From JBGTLU01 sp041743935 (GTDB taxonomy: Bacteria > Bacteroidota > Bacteroidia > Sphingobacteriales > Sphingobacteriaceae): DNA of 64,000 nucleotides. The notes under the pieces were generated by a model. It saw only the letters and a program-made list of their open reading frames with translations, was not told the origin of the DNA and ran no database searches. Location of the stretch: contig JBGTLU010000057.1 in NCBI GenBank assembly GCA_041743935.1, forward strand, positions 7,166-71,165, given 5' to 3'. Shown here in pieces: positions 51,755-59,602 of the stretch (its first letter is position 1; each line of letters begins with the position of its first letter). The position numbers and the translations under genes were made by a program.

Positions 51755-52897
51755 GTGAAAAATCAGTATTCATATTGGGAAAAGGAATATATTTTTAAAA
51801 ACCACGATGTAATTGTTGTTGGTGCAGGTTTGGTGGGTTTATGTGCAGCAATTGAACTAAAAAAAATAGCCCCCAAATTAAAAGTTACGGTTGTGGAGAG
51901 AGGGGTTTTATCAGCCGGTGCTAGCACTAAAAACGCAGGTTTTGCATGTTTTGGAAGCATTTCTGAGCATTTAAAAGAACTAAAAACCAGCTCAGAAGAG
52001 CAACTATTATCTTTAATTGAACAACGCTGGCTGGGGCTACAAAACTTAATAAAACTAGTAGGTAAAAATGCTCTGGGATATGAGCAACTGGGCGGAAATG
52101 AGGTGTTTTTAAACAGAGAAAAAGTGCAATTTGAAGAAGCCGAAAACAACCTCGAACGATTTAATAAATTACTTAAACCAATTATTGGCGTTACTGACAT
52201 TTATGCAGTTGATATTGAAAAAATTTCACATAATGGGTTCTCAAACACGCACAATATAATTTACAACAAAGCCGAAGGTCAACTAAACTCTGGTTTAATG
52301 ATGCGAGCATTGATGCAAATTGCTCAAAAGGTAGGGATTGAAATTTATACTGGCGTAGATATTATTTCCATAGAGCAAGAGGTAAACTTCGTGCAATTGA
52401 GAGCCACAGATAGCACCTGGCAAGCCAACAAAGTTTTAATTGCAACCAATGGTTTTGCAAAGAATTTAATCCCATTTTTAGATATTAAACCCGGTAGAGG
52501 GCAGGTTTTACTGACCAATAAAATAAAAGGATTAAAACTGAGTGGATGCTTTCATCACGATGGAGGATTTAATTATTTCAGGAACTTAGTCGATAGAGTA
52601 TTGATTGGAGGAGGAAGAAATTTGGATTATTCAACCGAACAAACCACAGAATTTGGAGAAACCGATGTAGTACGAACTCATCTAACTAACTTCATAAAAG
52701 AAGTAATTCTGCCCAATCAAAACGTTGAAATTGAACACAGCTGGAGTGGCATCATGGGATTTGGTTCGCATCCGCACCCAATTGTAGAAGCATGCAGTCC
52801 GCAATTGTTTTGTGCCGTACGCTGCAATGGCATGGGGGTAGCTATGGGTAGCCTCACAGGCAAACGCGCTGCAAGATTAGTAGCCGATTACTTGTAA
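51755..52897 (+). CDS. FAD-dependent oxidoreductase, DAO (glycine oxidase-like) family
   Basis: A 380-residue flavoprotein of the D-amino-acid oxidase superfamily. The dinucleotide fold VIVVGAGLVGLCAAIEL begins at about residue 19, with ERGVLSAGASTKNAGFACFGSISEH as the FAD-contact region, GRGQVLLT, LIGGGRN, and the C-terminal WSGIMGFGSHPHPIVE and RCNGMGVAMGSLTGK. The substrate is probably an amine or amino acid but is not determinable. The start is GTG at 51755; no ATG is available before residue 180 or so in this frame, so GTG initiation is required unless the true start is upstream. Confidence 0.85.
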   Translation: MKNQYSYWEKEYIFKNHDVIVVGAGLVGLCAAIELKKIAPKLKVTVVERGVLSAGASTKNAGFACFGSISEHLKELKTSSEEQLLSLIEQRWLGLQNLIKLVGKNALGYEQLGGNEVFLNREKVQFEEAENNLERFNKLLKPIIGVTDIYAVDIEKISHNGFSNTHNIIYNKAEGQLNSGLMMRALMQIAQKVGIEIYTGVDIISIEQEVNFVQLRATDSTWQANKVLIATNGFAKNLIPFLDIKPGRGQVLLTNKIKGLKLSGCFHHDGGFNYFRNLVDRVLIGGGRNLDYSTEQTTEFGETDVVRTHLTNFIKEVILPNQNVEIEHSWSGIMGFGSHPHPIVEACSPQLFCAVRCNGMGVAMGSLTGKRAARLVADYL

Positions 52898-52963
52898 TTC
52901 ACTTATCAACACAACAAAAAATAGCAAGAGTATTCACTTAACTTTACAAAAAGTTTATAAAAT

Positions 52964-54289
52964 ATGGATTTCGTTTACTTAGGAATTGGTGTACTGGTTG
53001 GGGGGCTTATCGGCTTTCTATTGGGTTCTCGTAAAAAAAACGAATTAGACTTACCCAATAAAGAATTAGAATTTGAGTTGGTTAAATTACAAGAGCGCTT
53101 AGAGAATGCAAGTAAAAACTATCATGAGCAAAAAGAATTTATAGATAACCAGAAGAATGAATTGCTTGCAGCCAGTAAAGAAGCATCACAGTGGAAATCG
53201 GCACATGAAGCATTATCTGCCAAATTACAAGAGCAAAAACTGGAAATGGAAAATCTTCATGCCAAACTAAGCGACCAGTTTAAAGTATTGGCGAATGAAA
53301 TATTGGATGAGAAAACGAAAAAATTTACAGATCAAAATAGATCAAGTCTGGATCAGATTTTAAACCCACTAAAAGAAAAAATAAAAGACTTTGAAGATAA
53401 GGTAGAAAAATCTTACAACGAAGACAACAAGGAACGCATTACCCTAAAAGCGCAAATTGACCTGCTAATGGAACTAAACAAAAGTTTAGACCAAGAGGCA
53501 AAAAACCTAACTTCTGCCTTGAAAGGTGATGCAAAAAAACAAGGCAATTGGGGCGAAATGGTATTACAGAAAATCTTAGAGAGCTCGGGTCTGGAAGAAG
53601 GAATAAATTATGTTTTGCAGGGGAAAGATTTAGGATTGAAAGCCGAGGATGGAAGCCATCAAATGCCCGATGCAATTGTTCATTTGCCAGAAAATAAACA
53701 CATCATCATCGATTCAAAGGTTTCATTGGTTGCCTACGAAAAATTAGTAAATGCCGATAGCGAAGAAAACAGATTAAATTTCAAGAAACAACACATTACA
53801 TCCATAAAAAATCATGTAAAAGATTTGAGCGACAAAAATTATCAATCGCTGAAAGGGCTTAATCCTCCAGATTTTGTTTTGCTTTTTATGCCCATTGAAT
53901 CGTCTTTTAGCATAGCCATACAAGCCGACCAAGATTTATTTGCTTATGCATGGGATAGGAAAGTAGTTATTGTAAGCCCGTCTACTCTGTTGGCTACATT
54001 AAAAACAGTTAGCTCCATTTGGAAACACGAGAAGCAAAACAAAAATGCGATGGAAATTGCTCTGAAGGCCGGACAGCTGTATGATAAGTTTAATGGTTTT
54101 ATTGCCGATCTAGAAAAAATTGGAAAATCTCTAAGTACTGCACAAACTGCTTATACCGATGCCCACAAGAAATTAACATCGGGTAGTGGGAATTTGGTTG
54201 GAAGAGCAGAAAATCTCAGAAAACTTGGCGCAAAAACCAATAAAGCCTTGGGCATAACCAAACTTGAGGAGGATGAATCGATAGACTAA
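52964..54289 (+). CDS. rmuC: DNA recombination protein RmuC
   Basis: A 441-residue protein with an N-terminal membrane anchor (about 4-22, VYLGIGVLVGGLIGFLLG), a long coiled coil (about 30-200) and the RmuC nuclease-like domain starting at GNWGEMVLQKILESSGL. Family motifs are PDAIVHLPENKHIIIDSKVSL, the PD-(D/E)xK-like core, and VIVSPSTLLATLKTV with IWKHEKQNKNA. RmuC limits DNA rearrangements at inverted repeats in E. coli. It is 66 bp downstream of the oxidoreductase gene and has no obvious terminator. Confidence 0.93.
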   Translation: MDFVYLGIGVLVGGLIGFLLGSRKKNELDLPNKELEFELVKLQERLENASKNYHEQKEFIDNQKNELLAASKEASQWKSAHEALSAKLQEQKLEMENLHAKLSDQFKVLANEILDEKTKKFTDQNRSSLDQILNPLKEKIKDFEDKVEKSYNEDNKERITLKAQIDLLMELNKSLDQEAKNLTSALKGDAKKQGNWGEMVLQKILESSGLEEGINYVLQGKDLGLKAEDGSHQMPDAIVHLPENKHIIIDSKVSLVAYEKLVNADSEENRLNFKKQHITSIKNHVKDLSDKNYQSLKGLNPPDFVLLFMPIESSFSIAIQADQDLFAYAWDRKVVIVSPSTLLATLKTVSSIWKHEKQNKNAMEIALKAGQLYDKFNGFIADLEKIGKSLSTAQTAYTDAHKKLTSGSGNLVGRAENLRKLGAKTNKALGITKLEEDESID

Positions 54290-54413
54290 TTCGCATGAAA
54301 ATGTCAATATGTTTAAAACTCATTGATCTTTAGAAAATTACAATGCTTAAGTTGGTAATAAGCAAATATCGGAACGATAATTGCAAATAGTTGAACTTTT
54401 AAAACTAAAAAAC

Positions 54414-54899
54414 ATGAAAAAGTCTATTATCCTTACCGCATTGGTTCTAACCATTGCTGCATTTAGCGCACATGCGCAAAGTAAGCGTTTATTTATTTCT
54501 TTTGATGCCGGTTTACCAGTTGGCAACACCAATAACGGATTTAAATCTGGCTTTGGTGGTAATCTAGCATTAGACCTCCCAATTAATTCGGATGTGAGTG
54601 CATTAATTACTGCAGGGTACACCAGCTTTGCATTTCAAAACTTTGGTGGAAGCTACAATTTTTTCCCGGTAAAAGGTGGAGCAAAATTTAATTTAGCGGA
54701 TAATTTTTACGCAACCGGAGAAGTAGGAGCTGCATTTGGTTCTAACGGCGGTAGTTCTTTAATTCTATCACCTGGTATAGGTTTTACCTTTCCGGTATCT
54801 GACGAAGGAGTGATAGATTTTGGCGCACGTTACGAAAGCCAAACCCGTACAAATTTCGATTTCATTGGATTTAAAATCGGATATGGATTTAAGCTGTAA
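54414..54899 (+). CDS. outer-membrane beta-barrel protein (OmpA/OmpX-like N-terminal fold)
   Basis: A 161-residue export protein. The signal peptide MKKSIILTALVLTIAAFS ends at about HAQ (residue 22). The mature part is a set of amphipathic strands rich in Gly and aromatics (FKSGFGGNLALDLPI, VSALITAGYTSFAF, NFYATGEVGAAFGS, VIDFGARYESQT) ending in YGFKL, suited to an 8-strand barrel. I use ATG 54414; the TTG-initiated extension at 54381 adds no signal. It ends at a tetraloop terminator. Confidence 0.82.
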   Translation: MKKSIILTALVLTIAAFSAHAQSKRLFISFDAGLPVGNTNNGFKSGFGGNLALDLPINSDVSALITAGYTSFAFQNFGGSYNFFPVKGGAKFNLADNFYATGEVGAAFGSNGGSSLILSPGIGFTFPVSDEGVIDFGARYESQTRTNFDFIGFKIGYGFKL

Positions 54900-54921
54900 C
54901 TAAAGAGTAAATCAAATTTTT

Positions 54922-54955
54922 AAACTCCCATTGCCGAAAGGTAATGGGAGTTTTT
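54922..54955 (+). terminator. Rho-independent terminator with GAAA tetraloop
   Basis: A 14-bp stem (54922-54935 with 54940-54953) is closed by a GAAA tetraloop (54936-54939) and followed by T residues. It is 22 bases after the barrel gene. Confidence 0.93.
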
Positions 54956-54970
54956 GTTGGAGTTAGTTTC

Positions 54971-55048
54971 CGTCATTGCTACTCCCCCCCTTCCCGTAGC
55001 GAAGCATCGCCACATGGAGACACCTCGTAGCGAGACTTCGCTATGACG
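54971..55048. repeat. REP-like palindromic intergenic element
   Basis: A 78-bp segment bounded by CGTCAT (54971-54976) and ATGACG (55043-55048). Inside are two CGTAGCGA words and a perfect TAGCGA/TCGCTA hairpin (55028-55043). GC content is higher than in the surrounding DNA. It resembles the dispersed CGTCATTGC-type palindromes common in Bacteroidetes and other genomes. Only this copy is in the window. Confidence 0.55.
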
Positions 55049-55052
55049 AAGT

Positions 55053-55076
55053 AAAAAATACCCTGTTTGGGGTATT
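55053..55076 (-). terminator. terminator for the minus-strand barrel gene
   Basis: AATACCC and GGGTATT form a 7-bp stem with a 6-base loop, followed by six U on the minus strand. It lies about 130 bases after the stop codon of the gene at 55207-55866. Confidence 0.6.
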
Positions 55077-55206
55077 GACAGGGTGCTGAACTAAGCTCAA
55101 CTTTGAGTTATAAACTTGCGCGCTACACCCTATGATAAAAAACATTATAAAATTTAAAGAGAAGTTTTGGCAATGGATAGAAAGAGAGTTTCTGATTTAA
55201 TTAAAG

Positions 55207-55866
55207 TTATTTTTTTCCCTTTCCGAGCAAATAGCCCACGGCAACCGAAAAAACCATGTGTGTTCCTTCAAAATTACTTCCTTGGTTGTCGTCGCCAAGC
55301 ACGCTGATGTCCGAAATGCTGATATCGTAATTTACGCTAAACGTAATCTTGTTGTTCAGCACAAACCCTGCGATAAAATCGGCGCCATATTCTGTTTTTT
55401 TGTATTGATGGATCATGGGATTATCGCCATATACAATCGGCACATTAGATTTTACCCCCATACTATCCGTAAACACTCTGCCCGAAACACCACGGGCAAG
55501 GTACGGACCTAATCCAACATAAATCTCTAATTTATTTTCTAAAAGCATTTTGTATACGGGGCAAACAGACAGTTGTAGGTAAAGAGGAGCAGAATCTGTG
55601 GTGATGTTTCGGTTTCTGTCTAAAATTTTTGCACCTTTATTTATCAACCCTAATTTAAGATGAGCTTCCAAGTTTTTAACGGGTGTAGTATAATAGGTGG
55701 TAATTTCGGCATGATAACCAGATAAATTTTGTCCGGTTACATTAAAGTTGATGGCGTTATTACTTTGGTTAGAAACGGTAAGACCGGCTTGTACCCCAAC
55801 ACGAAGCTGTCCAAAGCTTAATTGAGTAAACATAAGTGCAACGAAGAGCAATATTTTATTTTTCAT
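55207..55866 (-). CDS. outer-membrane beta-barrel protein, PorT-like
   Basis: A 219-residue export protein with a signal peptide (MKNKILLFVALMFTQLSFG, cleavage about residue 19). The mature protein starts with LRVGVQAGLTVSNQSN and has alternating amphipathic strands (HAEITTYYTTPV, LEAHLKLGLINKG, YLQLSVCPVYKMLL, KLEIYVGLGPYLARG, ADFIAGFVLNNKITFSVNYDI), ending in a barrel-type strand, MVFSVAVGYLLGKGKK. This is the layout of the PorT-family/outer-membrane beta-barrel domain of Bacteroidetes. Its role is unknown. It is divergent from amn. Confidence 0.8.
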   Translation of the reverse strand: MKNKILLFVALMFTQLSFGQLRVGVQAGLTVSNQSNNAINFNVTGQNLSGYHAEITTYYTTPVKNLEAHLKLGLINKGAKILDRNRNITTDSAPLYLQLSVCPVYKMLLENKLEIYVGLGPYLARGVSGRVFTDSMGVKSNVPIVYGDNPMIHQYKKTEYGADFIAGFVLNNKITFSVNYDISISDISVLGDDNQGSNFEGTHMVFSVAVGYLLGKGKK

Positions 55867-55928
55867 GCTGATTTCTAAAAATAGAGATTAAATTTGAGTT
55901 CTTCCAAATCACTACAATAATCAATTCT

Positions 55929-56705
55929 ATGAAATCTAAACAAGAAATAGTACACAATTGGCTTCCCAGATACACCGGTGTAGAGTTAAAAGACTTTGGA
56001 AAATACATATTGCTTACCAATTTCGGCAATTATGTAAACCTCTTTGCTGAACTGCAAAACGTTAGCGTAAACGGTCTGGACAAGCCCATGCCAAGTGCTA
56101 CCTCCGGCGATATTACCATCATTAACTTTGGGATGGGAAGTGCCAACGCAGCAACGGTAATGGACTTGCTCTCTGCCATAAACCCAGAAGCAGTATTGTT
56201 TTTGGGGAAATGTGGGGGTTTAAAAAGAAAAAATGAATTGGGCGATTTAATACTGCCCATTGCTGCCATACGTGGCGAAGGAACGTCAACCGATTATTTC
56301 CCGTCTGAAGTACCGGCTTTACCTGCCTTTGCATTGCAGAAAGCGGTTTCTACCGCCATCCGGGAACACGGCAGAGATTATTGGACTGGAACCGTATACA
56401 CTACCAATCGCCGAGTTTGGGAGCACGATGAAGAGTTTAAGGACTATCTTAGAAAAATACGGTGCATGGGCATAGATATGGAAACAGCCACTATTTTTAG
56501 TGTCGGGTTTTATAATAAAATACCATCCGGAGCATTGTTATTGGTATCTGACCAACCAATGGTACCCGAAGGGGTAAAAACAACGGAAAGTGATAAAAAA
56601 GTAACCACGCATTTTGTTCAGGATCACATCAAAATTGGAATTGCTTCGTTATATGAATTAATTAACAAAGGAAACACCATTCGTCATCTACGTTTTGAAG
56701 AATAA
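55929..56705 (+). CDS. amn: AMP nucleosidase
   Basis: A 258-residue nucleoside phosphorylase-fold enzyme of the Bacteroidetes-type AMP nucleosidase, cleaving AMP to adenine and ribose 5-phosphate. Signatures are NFGMGSANAATVMDLL, VLFLGKCGGLKRKNELGD, the catalytic region MGIDMETATIFSVGF and LLVSDQPMVPEGVKT. It lacks the extra N-terminal domain of E. coli Amn (484 residues), as is usual in this phylum. AMP breakdown would influence the adenylate pool. It is followed after 8 bp by the AI-2E-type transporter gene and may head a five-gene operon. Confidence 0.9.
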   Translation: MKSKQEIVHNWLPRYTGVELKDFGKYILLTNFGNYVNLFAELQNVSVNGLDKPMPSATSGDITIINFGMGSANAATVMDLLSAINPEAVLFLGKCGGLKRKNELGDLILPIAAIRGEGTSTDYFPSEVPALPAFALQKAVSTAIREHGRDYWTGTVYTTNRRVWEHDEEFKDYLRKIRCMGIDMETATIFSVGFYNKIPSGALLLVSDQPMVPEGVKTTESDKKVTTHFVQDHIKIGIASLYELINKGNTIRHLRFEE

Positions 56706-56713
56706 GAGACATC

Positions 56714-57754
56714 ATGAAAGAGCTTTTTAATTTAAATCAGCGAACCAATATCGTATTGGCAATAACTTTTTTGATTGGTATTTTACTTTTATATTCTCTA
56801 AAAGATTTATTCAGCGCCATACTAGGGGCTGTGGTAATGTATACTATTTTCAGATCTTTTTATAATTACCTCACCCAGAAAAAACGAATTGGAAGGTTTT
56901 TATCTACCACTATAATTCTCTTTATCTCTTTCTTTATCATCATTTTGCCGTTTTTTGTACTCATTAGCATGGTAGCTAATAAAGCAGCCGGGATGAACAT
57001 CAATGCCGAGGAAATAAAAATAATACTTGAAAAAATTGATCGCTTTGCATTAGAAAACTTTAATCAGCAACACATCATCGAAGACATTTTAACCAAGGCA
57101 AAAGAGGAAGGAGTGGGTATACTTTCTGCGGTTGCCGGAAGTGCATTTAAGGTATTCATTCAAATAAGTATCATGTATTTTTTGTTGTATTTTATGTTTA
57201 CACAAAAAAAAGAATTCGAAAATGCACTCATAACTTTTTTACCCTTTACAGAAGAAAACAGTATTTTATTAGGTAATGAATTAAGAAATGTAACCTATTC
57301 TAATGTATTAGGGCAAGGGTTTATTGCCATTATACAAGGCTCTCTGTTAGCAATAGGGTATATAATCTTTGGCTTTGGCGACCCCGTTTTTTGGGGAATT
57401 ATTGCTACTTTCTTATCCTTTTTACCTTTGATTGGGGCACCCATTGTATTTGTGCCGGCAGCTCTTATTGCCATTGCCAATGGCGATAATTTTGCAGGCA
57501 TAGGCTTATTGATATTTGGTTTTGTTATAATAACCAACATAGATAATGTTCTGCGTTTGATCATAAATAAACGCATTGCAGATACTCATCCGGCTATTAC
57601 TATCGTTGGAGTAGTAATTGGATTACCTTTATTTGGTATTTTGGGGCTAGTTTTTGGCCCCCTACTAATTTCCGTTTTTTTAATGTTGGTAAAAATATAC
57701 CGAAACAATAAGTTGGAATTGAATAACGAAAATAGAGTAAATTATGAACGATAA
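56714..57754 (+). CDS. AI-2E family transporter (UPF0118 membrane protein)
   Basis: A 346-residue inner-membrane protein with the eight-helix AI-2E/PerM layout: two helices near residues 15-45, two at 65-95, a soluble loop (EEIKIILEKIDRF), and a C-terminal bundle with the conserved GDPVFWGIIATFLSFLPLIGAPIVF (residues from about 218), ALIAIANG and GLVFGPLLISVFL. Members include TqsA (autoinducer-2 export) and Na+/H+ antiporters; the substrate here is unknown. Its last 11 bases overlap the YtxH gene, so translation of the set is coupled. Confidence 0.88.
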   Translation: MKELFNLNQRTNIVLAITFLIGILLLYSLKDLFSAILGAVVMYTIFRSFYNYLTQKKRIGRFLSTTIILFISFFIIILPFFVLISMVANKAAGMNINAEEIKIILEKIDRFALENFNQQHIIEDILTKAKEEGVGILSAVAGSAFKVFIQISIMYFLLYFMFTQKKEFENALITFLPFTEENSILLGNELRNVTYSNVLGQGFIAIIQGSLLAIGYIIFGFGDPVFWGIIATFLSFLPLIGAPIVFVPAALIAIANGDNFAGIGLLIFGFVIITNIDNVLRLIINKRIADTHPAITIVGVVIGLPLFGILGLVFGPLLISVFLMLVKIYRNNKLELNNENRVNYER

Positions 57755-57977
57755 CAGTAAAGTACTATTAGCATTATTAGCAGGAATAGCTGCCGGGGTA
57801 GCAATTGGTGTGTTGATAGCTCCTGAAAAAGGAACGGATTTACGTCAGAGAATTGCAGATACCTTAGGAGATATTGGCGAAGATGTAAAAGCGAAATTAT
57901 TGGCAGAATACGATAAACTAACAAAGGTTAGTGAGGAAGAAGAAAACAATATTGCCGAAACCATACCCAAAGAATAA
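57744..57977 (+). CDS. YtxH domain-containing protein
   Basis: A 77-residue protein with one N-terminal glycine-rich membrane helix (LLALLAGIAAGVAIGVLIAPE) followed by KGTDLRQRIADTLGD, the YtxH (gas vesicle GvpP-like/general stress) signature, and an acidic helix. It is probably anchored in the inner membrane with the helix in the cytoplasm. It overlaps the preceding transporter gene by 11 bp and the next gene by one base. Small YtxH proteins are commonly stress-induced. Confidence 0.85.
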   Translation: MNDNSKVLLALLAGIAAGVAIGVLIAPEKGTDLRQRIADTLGDIGEDVKAKLLAEYDKLTKVSEEEENNIAETIPKE

Positions 57978-58348
57978 TGGACGAACAAAAAGAAGAAACC
58001 AATTTTAAAAGTGTTGGCGATGATTTGAAAAATTACGTAACCTTACGTATTCGATTAGCCAGTTTACAATTGGCCGAAAAATCTTCCGAGACTTTTTCTG
58101 CTGCCATTACTTCTGGCTCTGCCATTTTATTTTTTGTGCTTTTCTTTGTTTTTGCCAGTCTGGCATTAGCTTTATATTTATCTGCCGTATTACAAAGTAA
58201 TAGCCTGGGTTTTGGTCTTGTAGCTATTTTGTATTTAGTTATAGGAGTAATAATATGGCTCGTAAAAGACAAATATTTAGAACCAAAACTTACCGATGTT
58301 TTCATAAAACAATTTTTTAAAGAAAAAAGCAAAGCGGATGGAAACTAA
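57977..58348 (+). CDS. holin-like membrane protein (phage holin superfamily / YqjE-like)
   Basis: A 123-residue protein with an N-terminal helical segment (DDLKNYVTLRIRLASLQLAEKSSE) and two closely spaced membrane helices (about 50-75 and 80-105, LFFVLFFVFASLALALYLS and LVAILYLVIGVIIWLV), then a charged tail. This is the fold of the putative Actinobacterial holin-X / YqjE group found in cellular stress sets rather than in phages. There is no phage gene nearby, so a lysis role is unlikely. It overlaps the next gene by 11 bp. Confidence 0.78.
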   Translation: MDEQKEETNFKSVGDDLKNYVTLRIRLASLQLAEKSSETFSAAITSGSAILFFVLFFVFASLALALYLSAVLQSNSLGFGLVAILYLVIGVIIWLVKDKYLEPKLTDVFIKQFFKEKSKADGN

Positions 58349-58682
58349 GATAGAATGCCTTGCCGATTTGCATCGGGAGCAAGCCCAAGTTGAACGACAA
58401 ATCAAATCTAAAGAGGTAGAACTAAAAGCCCATTTGGCCGAAGTAAACGATAAAATACAACCACTTTTAAATATACTGGGAAAGTTTGGTTTTGGTAAAA
58501 AACAATCGGATGCAGATACAGGAATAATTGGTACCGTTTTAAAAACTGGTATTCCGGCAATTATTGGAGCTCTTTTACTAAAACAGGGGGGTAAATTAGC
58601 AATACAAGCCGCATTAGTGGCTATCATACCAATTGTGATTGCTAAAATTAAAGATAGTTTTAAAGCTAAACCTCAACAATAA
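58338..58682 (+). CDS. small protein of the YtxH/holin-like set, unknown
   Basis: A 114-residue protein. The first 50 residues are a charged helix or coiled coil ([22 protein letters not shown]), then a Gly-rich hydrophobic region ([18 protein letters not shown] and [18 protein letters not shown]) that could form two membrane helices. No family is recognised. It overlaps the holin-like gene by 11 bp and so belongs to the same operon; it ends within the convergent fcl gene (10-bp overlap). Confidence 0.7.
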   Translation: METKIECLADLHREQAQVERQIKSKEVELKAHLAEVNDKIQPLLNILGKFGFGKKQSDADTGIIGTVLKTGIPAIIGALLLKQGGKLAIQAALVAIIPIVIAKIKDSFKAKPQQ

Positions 58683-59602
58683 CGGTTCAAAAAATCCTGA
58701 TACGCTAACTTTATTCCGGCTTCTAAGATTGTTTGATGTTTCCAACCAAGTCCATTTATTTTACTTACATCCATAAGCTTTCTTGGTGTACCATCGGGTT
58801 TGGTAGTATTGAAAGTTAGTTTTCCAGTGTATCCAACCAACTCTTGTATAATCAAAGCCAATTCTTTTATAGATACATCCTCCCCGGTACCAATATTTAC
58901 AAATTCTTTCTGGTGATAATTCTGCATTAAGAAAAAACAAGCATCGGCCAAATCATCAGCATATAAAAACTCTCTTTTTGGAGTGCCAGTTCCCCAAATT
59001 TCCACCGTTTCGGCACCGTTGATTTTAGCTTCATGGAATTTGCGTATTAAAGCAGGCAACACGTGTGAGTTATCTAAATCGTAGTTGTCATTTAGCCCGT
59101 ATAAATTGGTAGGCATTACCGAAATAAAGTTACAACCATATTGTTGGCGATAATTTTCGCACAACTTTATGCCTGCTATTTTGGCAATGGCATAGGGTTC
59201 ATTGGTGGGCTCTAATAAACCGGTGAGCAAGTATTCTTCCTTTAACGGTTGTGGGGCATGTTTAGGATAAATGCAAGATGAGCCCAAAAACATCAACTTT
59301 TTTACTCCGTTTTTATAAGATTGATGAATAACATGATTTTGAATAGATAGATTATCCAACAAAAAATCGGCACGATAAGTATCATTCGCTAAAATGCCTC
59401 CCACTTTTGCGGCAGCCAAAAAAACATAGTCGGGTTTTTCTGACGTGAAAAAATCTGCAACGGCTTGCTGGTTGCGCAAATCTAATTCGGCCGAAGTACG
59501 GGTAACAAGGTTTCTAAACCCTTTTTCTTGGAGTTTTCTAACAATGGCAGAACCCACCATACCACGGTGACCTGCAACATAAATTTTCTCGTTAAACAAC
59601 AT
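58673..59602 (-). CDS. fcl: GDP-L-fucose synthase
   Basis: A 309-residue short-chain dehydrogenase making GDP-L-fucose from GDP-4-keto-6-deoxymannose. The NADP-binding GHRGMVGSA is at residues 11-19. The catalytic set is Ser108 (in GSSCIYP), Tyr137 and Lys141 (YAIAK). [22 protein letters not shown] and [19 protein letters not shown] are family signatures. It supplies fucose for surface glycans or glycoproteins. GDP-mannose dehydratase (gmd) is not in the window. Its start overlaps the end of the COG4389 gene by 11 bp, an unexpected coupling. Confidence 0.95.
   Translation of the reverse strand: MLFNEKIYVAGHRGMVGSAIVRKLQEKGFRNLVTRTSAELDLRNQQAVADFFTSEKPDYVFLAAAKVGGILANDTYRADFLLDNLSIQNHVIHQSYKNGVKKLMFLGSSCIYPKHAPQPLKEEYLLTGLLEPTNEPYAIAKIAGIKLCENYRQQYGCNFISVMPTNLYGLNDNYDLDNSHVLPALIRKFHEAKINGAETVEIWGTGTPKREFLYADDLADACFFLMQNYHQKEFVNIGTGEDVSIKELALIIQELVGYTGKLTFNTTKPDGTPRKLMDVSKINGLGWKHQTILEAGIKLAYQDFLNRYC

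Noticed and set aside
57977..58348. Phage holin indicating a prophage
   Set aside because: No phage structural, lysis or integrase genes are nearby; the YtxH neighbour points to a cellular stress set.
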